Position numbers and translations under genes: made by a program. A stretch of DNA of 64,000 nt from assembly GCF_014873955.1 (NCBI RefSeq), contig NZ_JADBED010000001.1, forward strand, positions 558,001-622,000, read 5' to 3'. Numbering within the stretch: position 1 is the stretch's first letter; every line of letters starts with the position of its first letter. This DNA is from Nesterenkonia lutea. GTDB lineage: Bacteria > Actinomycetota > Actinomycetes > Actinomycetales > Micrococcaceae. This document shows, piece after piece, positions 35,646 through 43,900 of this stretch. The notes below the pieces were generated by a model. That model was given only the letters and a program-made list of their open reading frames with translations, had not been told where the DNA came from and did no database searches.

Positions 35646-36392
35646 GTGAGCAGCTCAGAGCAGACTTCAGCAGACGCCGTCGACCCGATCACTGTGGTGA
35701 TCCCCGCCCGCGCCGGCAGCGAGCGGGTCCCGCAGAAGAACACCAAGCCCTTCGCGGAGATCCCGGGAGGGCTCCTGCAGCTCAAGCTGCAGCAGCTGGC
35801 CCTGGTGGAGGAGATCGACAAGATCATCGTCTCCTCCAACGATCCGCTGGTGCTCAGCGTGACCGAAGACTTCGCCAAGACCACCGGAGGCAGCCGCTTC
35901 ATCCCGCTGGAACGCCCCGACGAGCTGGGCCGGTCCTCCACGCCCATGAGTCAGTTCATCAACTACGTCGCGACCCTGGAGAATCACGGGACGATGTGTA
36001 TGACCCATGTGACTCACCCGCTCCTGCGAGCCGAGTACTTCCGCGAGCTGATCCGCGCCTGGCGCGAGGCCGCCAGCGCCGGTCACGACAGCCTGCTGAC
36101 TGTGACCAAGCTGCAGACCTTCCTCTGGGATGAGAACGGGCCGTACAACTATGACCCGAGCCAGGAGAGATGGCCCCGCAGCCAGGACATCAAACCCCTC
36201 TACGAGATCAACCACGGTGCCTACTTCATCCCGTTCCAGCGCATGCGTGAGGTCGGTGACCGGGTCGGCACCACCCCTAAGATGTACGAGCTGCCCGAGA
36301 ACGCGGTCCTGGACATCGATTGGCCCGAACAGTTCCAGCTGCTTGAGGACATGGCGCTGGCGCGGTCCCACCGCGGAGTCAGCCTGCTCTGA
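35646..36392 (+). CDS. neuA: Acylneuraminate cytidylyltransferase-like (CMP-nonulosonate synthetase)
   Basis: A 248-residue nucleotidyltransferase predicted to activate a sialic or related acid with CTP. The N-terminal loop ITVVIPARAGSERVPQKN is the family signature, followed by KPFAEIPGG and VEEIDKIIVSSND. Later conserved parts are THPLLRAEYF and NHGAYFIPFQRMREV, ending in VLDIDWPEQFQLLE. Start GTG 35646; a longer reading from 35613 is possible. It sits 15 bases upstream of two sialyltransferase-like genes on the same strand, forming a tight three-gene operon that supports a CMP-sugar product. The nonulosonate would come from the NeuB fusion at 14589-16160. Confidence 0.85.
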   Translation: MSSSEQTSADAVDPITVVIPARAGSERVPQKNTKPFAEIPGGLLQLKLQQLALVEEIDKIIVSSNDPLVLSVTEDFAKTTGGSRFIPLERPDELGRSSTPMSQFINYVATLENHGTMCMTHVTHPLLRAEYFRELIRAWREAASAGHDSLLTVTKLQTFLWDENGPYNYDPSQERWPRSQDIKPLYEINHGAYFIPFQRMREVGDRVGTTPKMYELPENAVLDIDWPEQFQLLEDMALARSHRGVSLL

Positions 36393-36407
36393 GTAGACTC
36401 GCTCCCG

Positions 36408-38387
36408 ATGCTGAAACCACTAGTCCTCGCCGCTGAACTGGGCAGGCGCACTGTCGGCGCTGCCACCGCCATCCCCGGAATCGACTCTGTACTGGCCCGG
36501 GCGGTCATGGCCACCGGAGGCATCGGTCCGTCCCAGCTCGAAGCGGCGATGACCGGGGAACGCTCCAAACTGGGAAGCTTCCAGGACAAGGCCGCCACCG
36601 TCCTGCTCGAGGCCAACCCGCGCGGCGCCTCCGCCCTGCTGGCCCGGTTGGACATCGACTCCGCCCAGGACGCGGACAAGCTCGAGCGTCTCGCCTCGCA
36701 GTACTTCAAGCTCAAGCACTACGACGCCGCGTTGAGCATGCGCCGGCGTGCAGTCCAGCTGGAACCCGAGGACCCTCTGCGCTGGATCGCACTCGCCCGC
36801 TCCCTGCTGCGCGCCACCGGCGGACACATCGTCCACGACCCGGTGGCCGGCCTGGTCGAGGGCCCGCTCCCGCGCACCGAGGAGGCCCGGGAAGCCCTGG
36901 CGCAGGCAGAGCCGCTCGCCCCGGAGAACGCCTTCGTGCTCCATGAGCGGGGACAGCTGGAGTTCGAACACGGCGACGCGGCCGTGGGTCTGGACCTCAT
37001 GGAGCGCGCCCTGGTCAAGGAGAACCGCGCCACCTGGTGGACGGACCTGGGCTCGGCCTACCGCAAGCCACACATCGCAGACTATGACCGCTCGCTGGAC
37101 GCCTACGAGAAGGCGCTGCAGCTCAAGCCCACCAGCCCCACCGCCTTCCGCGGGGTGATCATCATGGGCTGCCGCGCCGACCAGGACTGGCCGCGTCTCT
37201 GGCGCAGCGCCGAGCTCTTCGAATCCTCCCGCGGCCGCAACATCTCCGCGAAGCTGGACCTGGCGCGCAGCCTGAGCCAGCTCTTCACCGCCGCCCCCGC
37301 GGAGCAGGAGATCGACGAGGCACTCGCCGCCCTGGAGGCTGCGCGCGGCGTGGGTCTGCGCCTGTCCTGGCCGGCCACCTCGCTGATCGTCTACCGGCTG
37401 CAGTTCCTGCAGCGGATGCAGAGCTCCTTCGCGCTGCGCCGCGAGCTCGCCCAGCGCACGGTGACCTGGCTGGGCACCAGCTCCGCCGGCCACACCCGAC
37501 ACCGGCAGAAGCTGCTCTCCGCGCTGATCTACCTCGGCCGCGAGGACGAGGCGCTGAAGCTCATCGACCCCATGCCCTGGACGCCCTACCAGGAGGTGGA
37601 CCGCCAGCGGCTGCTCAAGATGTCCGCCGACACCCACCTGATCCGCGGCAACCTCAAGCCCTACCAGGACTACTCCGCGCAGCGCCGGGCCGAGGTGCCT
37701 CTGCCGGGAGAGCCCCAGATGGAACGGCTGATCCGGGACCAGCGGATCGCCGTCGTCGGGCCCGCCGATACCGGCGACCGGCTCGGCGAGCTGATCGACA
37801 GCTACGACGTGGTCATCCGGCCCCGGCTGATGACCGAGTTCGACGAGGAGCAGCGCGCGCGGCTCGGCAGCCGCACCGACATCGCCTACTTCTCCGGACG
37901 CGACATCGACGACTTCCGCGACGAGGCCTCCGCCGCCGTGGAGGCAGGCCGGCTGCAGATGGTGATCGGACGCGGGCTGAGCATGGCCTCGGCGGGGGAG
38001 GACCTGCCGGACTGGCTGCGCTTCTACAGCCACGACTACTCGCTGGGCTTCCACGGGCCACCGATGGGGATCGGGAGGATCCTCTACGACGTGCTGCAGT
38101 TCCACCCGGAGCAGGTCAGCCTGTTCAACATCGACTTCTTCAGCGGACAGAAGGCCTTCGGCAAGGGCTACCGCCCGGTGAAGGACCAGCAGATGGGCCC
38201 CTACTCGATCGTCAACGAAGTGGTGCTCGCCCACGATCTTGCCTTCGAGCACCGGCTCACCAAGGCCATGGCCGTCAGCGGAGTGCTCGATGCGAAGGGT
38301 GTGGCCGGAGAGGTCCTCGCACTCACCGAGGAGCAGTACATCCAGCGCCTGGAGACCTCTTCGGCGCTGACCACCCGGACCGCGTGA
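36408..38387 (+). CDS. TPR protein with C-terminal GT29-like sialyltransferase domain (copy 1)
   Basis: A 659-residue protein. Residues 100-400 are helical repeats of TPR type (HYDAALSMRRRAVQLEPED; YDRSLDAYEKALQLKPTSP). Residues 440-640 resemble family-29 sialyltransferases. IAVVGPADTGDRLGELIDSY followed by DVVIRP fits the L-motif, with LGSRTDIAYFSGRD after it. GPPMGIGRILYDVLQFHPEQ followed by VSLFNIDFF fits the S-motif, and VLAHDLAFEHRL near 607 fits the VS-motif His and Glu. GT29 is mainly eukaryotic, so the match is a remote-similarity judgement. It follows neuA by 15 bases and precedes a paralogue by four. Predicted to transfer the CMP-activated acid to a glycan, cytoplasmically (no signal peptide). 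Confidence 0.7.
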   Translation: MLKPLVLAAELGRRTVGAATAIPGIDSVLARAVMATGGIGPSQLEAAMTGERSKLGSFQDKAATVLLEANPRGASALLARLDIDSAQDADKLERLASQYFKLKHYDAALSMRRRAVQLEPEDPLRWIALARSLLRATGGHIVHDPVAGLVEGPLPRTEEAREALAQAEPLAPENAFVLHERGQLEFEHGDAAVGLDLMERALVKENRATWWTDLGSAYRKPHIADYDRSLDAYEKALQLKPTSPTAFRGVIIMGCRADQDWPRLWRSAELFESSRGRNISAKLDLARSLSQLFTAAPAEQEIDEALAALEAARGVGLRLSWPATSLIVYRLQFLQRMQSSFALRRELAQRTVTWLGTSSAGHTRHRQKLLSALIYLGREDEALKLIDPMPWTPYQEVDRQRLLKMSADTHLIRGNLKPYQDYSAQRRAEVPLPGEPQMERLIRDQRIAVVGPADTGDRLGELIDSYDVVIRPRLMTEFDEEQRARLGSRTDIAYFSGRDIDDFRDEASAAVEAGRLQMVIGRGLSMASAGEDLPDWLRFYSHDYSLGFHGPPMGIGRILYDVLQFHPEQVSLFNIDFFSGQKAFGKGYRPVKDQQMGPYSIVNEVVLAHDLAFEHRLTKAMAVSGVLDAKGVAGEVLALTEEQYIQRLETSSALTTRTA

Positions 38388-38391
38388 GCTC

Positions 38392-40149
38392 ATGGCGCTG
38401 AGTCTGCATGGACTGCGGGTGAAGATCGCCGCAGCTGCCATGATCAAATATGGGGCGCGCCGCGCCTCATTGCTGCCCGGTGGACGCCGAGCCGTGCTCG
38501 GCGCCGCCGGGAGGATCCAGCCGACCGGTCAGGACGAGGAATCTGGCTCTTACCGTGGCCTGCTGGCGCAGATGCTCCGCGACGCTGTGGAGGCCGGGAA
38601 CTGCGCCGGGGAGCGGGGGCTGGTCTACGATCCGATCGCAGGACTGGTCTCTGGTCCGCTCAGTTCACTTCAGGAGCTGGCGGTGGCCGAGGCTTGTTTC
38701 ACCGAAGACCCCTCCAGCGCGAAGAACCAGTGGAGACTGGGACGCGTTCTCTTCGCCGCGGGGGACACCTCGCGCGGACTCGACCTCATGGAATCTGCCG
38801 TGACTGCGGACCCGACTCCGGCCAAGCTGGTCGCGCTCGCCGCCGCCTGCCGGAAGCCCTATATCGCCCGGTTCGAGCAGGCCCTGGAGCTCTACCAGCA
38901 GGCGCTCGAGCTGAACCCGAATGATCTTCGGGCGGTGGAGGGGATCATCAACGCAGGGGCCCGGTCCAGCTTCGACTGGCCGCTGATCTGGTCCGGGGCC
39001 GCGCAGCTCAAGCCCGGCCGCAGCCCGCTCGCGGACCCCTTGTTCTGGTCGCGGGTGGAGTCGATCTTCGCCCAGGACCCCTCGCCCGATGCCATCACTG
39101 CGGCGGAGGCGGCACTGGACGCCGTGGCGGAGCAGGCACACCGGCTGCACCAGCTGCTGCTCGAGGTGCTGATCGTCCGGATGCAGTTCCTGCGCCGGTT
39201 CCGCGTGGCAGCCGCGCTGCGCGATGCCATGGCGCGGAACCGGGTCAAGGAGCTGGGTGGAATCCCCCTGGAATCCCCGCTCTGGTTCAAGCACCTGCTC
39301 GGGGCCTACGCCCAGCTGGGGCAGCTGCAGAAGGCCGCGGCAGCGGCAGAGCGCCCGCCGGTGGACGCGGCGACCGCACTGACCAGACTCCAGCTGGCCA
39401 AGCTGCGCGCCGACGTCGCACTGATGGCCGGCGATGCGTCTGCGCTGCAGGCCCACGCAGCTGCCCGCCGGACCGAGTTCCCGCTGCCCGGTGATGACGC
39501 GATGTTGAGTCTGGTCCAGGACAGGCGGGTCGCCGTGGTCGGACCCGCCGCCACCGAGGAGGACCTCGGGGAGCTCATCGACTCCTACGACGTGGTGGTG
39601 CGTACCCGGGCTCGCGGCCCCGTCTCACCGGCCGAGGCCAGGCGCAGCGGCACCCGGACCGACATCGCCTATTACAACGGCCGCGACCTGGGTGCCATGT
39701 GGGAGGACGCCGGAGCGGCTGCCGAGGCCGGGGACCTGAAGCTCGCCGTCGCGCGGCCCTTCTACGCCACACTGGTAGAGGAGCAGCCCGAGTGGCTGCG
39801 CTTCACCCGCAGCGAGTTCGGGCTCTACTTCCGTGGGACCTCGCTGGGACTGCAGCGCATGGTCTATGACCTGCTGCAGTTCGCCCCGGCGGAGATCGCA
39901 CTGTTCGGCGCGGACTTCTACGCCGGAGAGCGCAGCTACCCGCCGGGGTACCGCACGCACAGCGGCTTCGGTCCGCATTCTCCGCTGAACGACATCGTGA
40001 TGGTCCATGACCTGGTCTTCGAGCGGCGGCTGATGCAGGCGTTCTGCGCCACCGGGATCGTGGTGCCGCAGGGCGTCGCCGCAGAGGTGCTGGATCTGCC
40101 AGAGGCCGAGTACATCGACCGGCTCGAACACAGCTCCGGACTGCACTGA
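38392..40149 (+). CDS. TPR protein with C-terminal GT29-like sialyltransferase domain (copy 2)
   Basis: A 585-residue tandem paralogue of the preceding gene. TPR-like residues 80-360 include FEQALELYQQALELNPNDLR. The C-terminal domain has RRVAVVGPAATEEDLGELID followed by SYDVVVRTR near 379. The other motifs are GTSLGLQRMVYDLLQFAPAE with IALFGADFY near 481 and VMVHDLVFERRL near 537, matching the L, S and VS regions. Only four bases separate it from copy 1, so they are co-expressed. Divergence between copies in the TPR part suggests different acceptors or chain positions. Function inferred from domain resemblance and from linkage to neuA. Confidence 0.7.
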   Translation: MALSLHGLRVKIAAAAMIKYGARRASLLPGGRRAVLGAAGRIQPTGQDEESGSYRGLLAQMLRDAVEAGNCAGERGLVYDPIAGLVSGPLSSLQELAVAEACFTEDPSSAKNQWRLGRVLFAAGDTSRGLDLMESAVTADPTPAKLVALAAACRKPYIARFEQALELYQQALELNPNDLRAVEGIINAGARSSFDWPLIWSGAAQLKPGRSPLADPLFWSRVESIFAQDPSPDAITAAEAALDAVAEQAHRLHQLLLEVLIVRMQFLRRFRVAAALRDAMARNRVKELGGIPLESPLWFKHLLGAYAQLGQLQKAAAAAERPPVDAATALTRLQLAKLRADVALMAGDASALQAHAAARRTEFPLPGDDAMLSLVQDRRVAVVGPAATEEDLGELIDSYDVVVRTRARGPVSPAEARRSGTRTDIAYYNGRDLGAMWEDAGAAAEAGDLKLAVARPFYATLVEEQPEWLRFTRSEFGLYFRGTSLGLQRMVYDLLQFAPAEIALFGADFYAGERSYPPGYRTHSGFGPHSPLNDIVMVHDLVFERRLMQAFCATGIVVPQGVAAEVLDLPEAEYIDRLEHSSGLH

Positions 40150-40178
40150 CGAGCTCTCACTGAAAGTGACATGACACC

Positions 40179-40925
40179 GTGATTCGAATCCTGCTGGTCC
40201 GCCATGGCGAGACGGAGTGGAACAAGACCCACCGTCTCCAGGGGCAGTCCTCGATCGACCTCGCCGAGACCGGCCGCGCCCAGGCCCGGGCCGCCGGGCG
40301 CTACGTGCGCTCGCAGAACCCGTCCCAGGGCTACGTCTCCACGTTGGAGCGGACAGCGCAGACCTACGCCGAGTTCGGGCTGGACCACGCGCCGGAGGTC
40401 ATGGCGGATCTCGCGGAGCAGAACCTCGGGGACTGGGAGGGCATGAAGACCGCCCAGGCGAAGGAGCAGCATCCGGAGCTGTATAAGGCGTGGAAGTCAG
40501 GGGAGGGGACCCCTCCCGGCGGAGAAGCCCCGGAGGCCCTCGTGGAGCGGCTGATGGCTGCGTTCTTCCGGATCGTCCGTGCCGCCGCGGACGTCCCGGC
40601 CACGCAGTCAGCGGATGAGAAGCACCCGCTGCGCACCGCCGTCGTCGTCTCCCATGGCACCTCGATCAAGGCGCTGCTGGAGGCGCTGGGACTGATCGAC
40701 CGGACCCGGGTGATCTCGGTGACGGCCGGGGCGATCAGCGTGATCGACGTGCCGCTGCATGGCGGGCCGCTGAGCAGCTCCCTGCCCAAGGGCGGGCTCG
40801 ATGATTCGCAGACCCCGGAGCAGGAAGCCGAGCGGATTCGGGGATTGACCGATGAGCAGATCCTGGCCTATGCGAAGCTGCGCATGTTCAACCTCTCCCC
40901 GGAGGTGCTCACCCAGCTGGAGTAG
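40179..40925 (+). CDS. Histidine phosphatase family protein
   Basis: A 248-residue phosphoglycerate-mutase-like phosphatase. The catalytic RHG is in ILLVRHGETEWN near residue 5, the acid and base residues follow in EQNLGDWEGM, and the second His lies in VVSHGTSIKALLEALG near 155. An insertion of low complexity (around 205-225) is seen near the C-terminus. GTG 40179. It trails the sialyltransferase operon by 29 bases and may be a housekeeping phosphatase. Substrate cannot be told within this broad family. Confidence 0.9.
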   Translation: MIRILLVRHGETEWNKTHRLQGQSSIDLAETGRAQARAAGRYVRSQNPSQGYVSTLERTAQTYAEFGLDHAPEVMADLAEQNLGDWEGMKTAQAKEQHPELYKAWKSGEGTPPGGEAPEALVERLMAAFFRIVRAAADVPATQSADEKHPLRTAVVVSHGTSIKALLEALGLIDRTRVISVTAGAISVIDVPLHGGPLSSSLPKGGLDDSQTPEQEAERIRGLTDEQILAYAKLRMFNLSPEVLTQLE

Positions 40926-40936
40926 TCGAAGGGGCA

Positions 40937-40954
40937 AGCGGCTCTGCAACCGCT
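40937..40954. terminator. Possible weak bidirectional terminator hairpin
   Basis: AGCGG and CCGCT arms (40937-40941, 40950-40954) in the 58-base gap between two convergent genes. No T-run; low-confidence call. Confidence 0.3.
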
Positions 40955-40983
40955 CAGCATTGTGCAGACGTCTTCGAGTCGGG

Positions 40984-41508
40984 CTACCAGCGGCGGGAGG
41001 GCGGCGGGGGGAAGTGCGGTTGATCCTCGCGAATCGGGGCGAACCGGGCCGTCTCCTGACGCTGGTGGCCCTGTTCCTCAGCCTCAGCCTCGGCCTTGTA
41101 CTGGATCGCTTCGAAGAGCAGGTCGCGGCGGATCTGGCTGGTTGAGGTGCCCTCGGTGCGCGGCAGGTAGAGCAGTTCGCAGTGATCACGCAGGTGTTCG
41201 AACCGGGGGGAGCCCTCCCAGTCGCTGCCCATCACCACCATGTCGATGTCCAGGTCCCGGACATCGTCGACCTTCTGGGTCCAGGTGGTCTCCGGGACGA
41301 CCATGTCCACGAACCGGATGGACTCCAGCATCATCTTGCGCACTTCATAGGAGTGGTAGCTGGGCTTCTTCCCGGGCTTGAGCTCATTGAACTCATCGGT
41401 GCTCAGCCCCACGATGAGGTAGTCGCCCAGGTCCTTGGCGCGCTGGAGCAGGCGGATATGGCCCCAGTGCAGGAGATCGTAGGTGCCGTAGGTCAGGACG
41501 CGGCGCAT
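40984..41508 (-). CDS. Glycerol-3-phosphate cytidylyltransferase-like (TagD type), copy 1
   Basis: A 174-residue cytidylyltransferase predicted to make CDP-glycerol from CTP and glycerol-3-phosphate. The N-terminal TYGTYDLLHWGHIRLL carries the HxGH motif, and RTEGTSTSQIRRDL the C-terminal signature. The last 40 residues are a charged, proline-rich tail absent from the second copy and from typical 130-residue TagD proteins. It is 35 bases downstream of copy 2 on the same strand. CDP-glycerol would feed the glycerophosphotransferase at 50291-51427. A different polyol phosphate is possible for one copy. Confidence 0.85.
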   Translation of the reverse strand: MRRVLTYGTYDLLHWGHIRLLQRAKDLGDYLIVGLSTDEFNELKPGKKPSYHSYEVRKMMLESIRFVDMVVPETTWTQKVDDVRDLDIDMVVMGSDWEGSPRFEHLRDHCELLYLPRTEGTSTSQIRRDLLFEAIQYKAEAEAEEQGHQRQETARFAPIREDQPHFPPPPSRRW

Positions 41509-41543
41509 CGCTCAGCGACCTTTCGGGGCTGGGAGGTCCACGA

Positions 41544-42002
41544 TCAGTGCGAGACCATGCGGGAGTCGTCGACGACCGTGACCTCAGCGGGGCGGCCCAC
41601 GGCGTCGACCAGGAGGTCCCGGCGGATCTGCGAGGTGGAGAACCCGGGGGTCCGCGGCAGGAACACCACGTCGCAGAAGCTGCGCAGGTGTTCGAAGCGT
41701 TCGGAGCCCTTCCAGTTGTCACCCATCACGACGGTGTCGATGTGGAAACGGCGGATGTCCTCGATCTTCTGCTCCCAGCTCTCCTCGGGGATGACCAGGT
41801 CCACGTAGCGGACGGCTTCGAGCATGGTCTTGCGGACCTCGAACTGGTGGTAGCTGGGCCGACGTGCGCCTTTGGCGGTGTTGAACTCGTCGGTGCTGGC
41901 GCCGACGACGAGGTAGTCGCCCTGCGCGCGGGCGCGTTTGAGCAGGTTGATATGACCCCAGTGGAGGAGATCAAAGGTGCCGTACGTGAGAATGCGCTTC
42001 AT
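41544..42002 (-). CDS. Glycerol-3-phosphate cytidylyltransferase-like (TagD type), copy 2
   Basis: A 152-residue paralogue of the next gene with ILTYGTFDLLHWGHINLL (HxGH) and RTPGFSTSQIRRDLLVDAVG. It is the promoter-proximal member of a two-gene operon. A plausible sigma-70 promoter is visible 60 bases upstream (42061-42088). The copies share the core but differ in the polyol-facing middle segment, so substrate specialisation is possible. Known role of the family: wall teichoic acid or CDP-polyol precursor synthesis in the cytoplasm. Confidence 0.85.
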   Translation of the reverse strand: MKRILTYGTFDLLHWGHINLLKRARAQGDYLVVGASTDEFNTAKGARRPSYHQFEVRKTMLEAVRYVDLVIPEESWEQKIEDIRRFHIDTVVMGDNWKGSERFEHLRSFCDVVFLPRTPGFSTSQIRRDLLVDAVGRPAEVTVVDDSRMVSH

Positions 42003-42060
42003 ATCCGCGTCATTTCCCCTAACCTGTCAGCGCGCCGCCGGACGAATCTGGTCCGGAGCT

Positions 42061-42088
42061 GTTATACCCATCCTGCGCATACTAACAA
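42061..42088 (-). promoter_or_regulatory. Sigma-70-like promoter of the tagD pair
   Basis: Read on the minus strand: TTGTTA (-35, 42083-42088), 16 bases, TATAAC (-10, 42061-42066). It lies about 60 bases upstream of the ATG at 42002. Sequence pattern only. Confidence 0.5.
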
Positions 42089-42213
42089 GCCCAGGGAAAC
42101 TCCAGGTTTCAAGAAGGACTTGAGGATCTCCGCGTGCAGGGAGTGAGCTTTTCCGCGCAGGCGACGGCCGCTGCCCCGGCTTCCGCCTTGGCTTCGCAGA
42201 CGAACCTCGACGT

Positions 42214-43887
42214 ATGCTGGGGACGGTGAGCACCAACACCCCTGACCCAGATGATCTGGCAGCACTTGCCTCAGACCCCCGCACCGACTGGGAGATGCTG
42301 CACTGGATCGCCGAACACCATGCCCAGCTTCGCCCCGCCGTCGCGGCGAACCCAGGGGCATACCCAGAGCTCGTGGACGCGCTCGGCCAGCTCGGAGACC
42401 CCGCCATCAACGCCGCCATCGCACAGCGGCCTGACGTCGCGTCCCCGGCGGACGACGTCGCCGCCCCTGCGGACTCCGATCCGCTGCACCAGATGTGGGA
42501 CCCGCGCACCGCCGACATCCCGGCCCACCAGGACGAGACGGAGAACCTTCCCGCCCAGCCGGCTGCGGAGGAGGGGGAGTCTCTGGAGCAGCCCACGGTG
42601 CCCCGGCACGTGGCCCGTGCTCACCAGCACCAGGAGCCCGAGATCCTCGGCGTGCCCGCCGCCGCGGCCGCTGCGTCCGAAACCGCGCCTGAGTCTGAGC
42701 CTGATTCTGAGACCGGGCCCGAGTCTGACTCTGCGCCTGAGTCCGACCCTGAGCCTGCATCCGGGACTGCAGCGGAGCCGGAGTCAGTTCCCGTGCGGGA
42801 CCAGGAATCCTACGACTACCCGGTGAACCCGGCGCCTGCCGAGCCCCCGGCTCCCGCGCCCGACCCTGTTCATGCCGCACCTGTTGACCCGGAGCCCGCA
42901 GCAGTGGCAGCTGATCCTGGATACCCGGCGTCGTATCCGGCCGCGTATCCGGCGGCCTACCCTGTCCACCCGGGCGGGCAGGCTGAGGAGCCGGTCGTCG
43001 AGCCACGCACACAGTCCGCGCCCAGGCCTGAGGGTTCTCGGGCCAAGGTGCTCACCGGAGTGGCCCTGGCCGTCGTCGTTCTCCTGGGCATCGGTGCGCT
43101 GATGTTCACCACCCTGGGGGACGAGGACGAGCCGCTGGCCGAACCCGCGCCGGTCACCTCTGAGGAGGCGACTCCCGAAGAGGAAGAGCCCACGCCGGAA
43201 GAGACCGCCGCCGAAGAGCCCACCGCTGAGGAGACCTCGCAGGAGAACGAGGAGGCGCTCGAGGATGCGCGCGCCGCCGTCACCTCACTCGCGGCCGACA
43301 CGAGCTGTCAGTCTCCCTCGGGAGACGCCTCCGTGGTCAGCGACTACCTCACGCTCGGCGCCGAGAGCGATGCCCTCACCGAGGAGGACGCCCAGCTGGT
43401 GGAGGAGACCTTCGGGGAGCTGCAGTCCGAGTGTTCCTCCGTCTACGCCGCCTCGGTCTTCCAGGGCGCACGCAGCGGCGCTGAGGTCGAGGCCGCCACC
43501 GAGACCATGGAGACCGCGGGCACCGATTGGGTGAACCGCTCGATCCCGATCGGCGGGGCGGAGAACATGTCCTCCTTCGTCACCCCCGACGGCAACATCG
43601 CCTGCGAGTTCGACGGCGGCCTGCGCTGCACCGCCTATGAGCACGACTACGTCGCCCCCGCGGGCTGCGATGAGGGCACCACCTACCTGATGCAGGTGGA
43701 CGCCGCGGCGCAGCTGGACTGCGGGAACCCGGTGCAGGAGGAGGACTATGAGACCCTCGGCGTGGATCAGGCGGCCAGCGACGGCTTCATGGCCTGCGTC
43801 TCCCTGGATGATCGCGTCTCCTGCTACAACGCGCTCAGCGGCAACGGCTTCGAGATCTCCGAGCGCGGGCACTACCCGACGAACTGA
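42214..43887 (+). CDS. Membrane-anchored secreted protein with N-terminal LRV-like domain
   Basis: A 557-residue protein starting ATG 42214 (or GTG 42226 with GGGGA upstream). Residues 10-75 (LAALASDPRTDWEMLHWIAE, AVAANPGAYPELVDALGQLG) match the variant leucine-rich-repeat domain of actinobacterial proteins. Residues 80-285 are disordered, rich in Pro, Glu, Ser and Asp, with tandem PESDSAPESDPEP-like and YPAAYP repeats. A transmembrane helix (VLTGVALAVVVLLGIGALMF) lies near 285-305. An outside domain with paired Cys residues follows (DTSCQSP, SECSS, NIACEF, LRCTAY, LDCGN, FMACVS, VSCYN), probably disulfide-linked. Function unknown. Confidence 0.75.
   Translation: MLGTVSTNTPDPDDLAALASDPRTDWEMLHWIAEHHAQLRPAVAANPGAYPELVDALGQLGDPAINAAIAQRPDVASPADDVAAPADSDPLHQMWDPRTADIPAHQDETENLPAQPAAEEGESLEQPTVPRHVARAHQHQEPEILGVPAAAAAASETAPESEPDSETGPESDSAPESDPEPASGTAAEPESVPVRDQESYDYPVNPAPAEPPAPAPDPVHAAPVDPEPAAVAADPGYPASYPAAYPAAYPVHPGGQAEEPVVEPRTQSAPRPEGSRAKVLTGVALAVVVLLGIGALMFTTLGDEDEPLAEPAPVTSEEATPEEEEPTPEETAAEEPTAEETSQENEEALEDARAAVTSLAADTSCQSPSGDASVVSDYLTLGAESDALTEEDAQLVEETFGELQSECSSVYAASVFQGARSGAEVEAATETMETAGTDWVNRSIPIGGAENMSSFVTPDGNIACEFDGGLRCTAYEHDYVAPAGCDEGTTYLMQVDAAAQLDCGNPVQEEDYETLGVDQAASDGFMACVSLDDRVSCYNALSGNGFEISERGHYPTN
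42673..42786 (+). repeat. Low-complexity Pro-Glu-Ser-Asp coding repeat
   Basis: Imperfect repeats of a GAGTCTGA/GAGTCCGA-type unit encode the acidic linker of the LRV membrane protein. A second repeat block near 42920-42970 encodes YPAAYP units. Confidence 0.6.
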
Positions 43888-43900
43888 CCCCCAGAACTGC

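Noticed and set aside
36420..38447. A 675-codon minus-strand frame opposite the first TPR-sialyltransferase-like gene
   Set aside because: Antisense shadow; the plus-strand protein has TPR and GT motifs and fits operon spacing.
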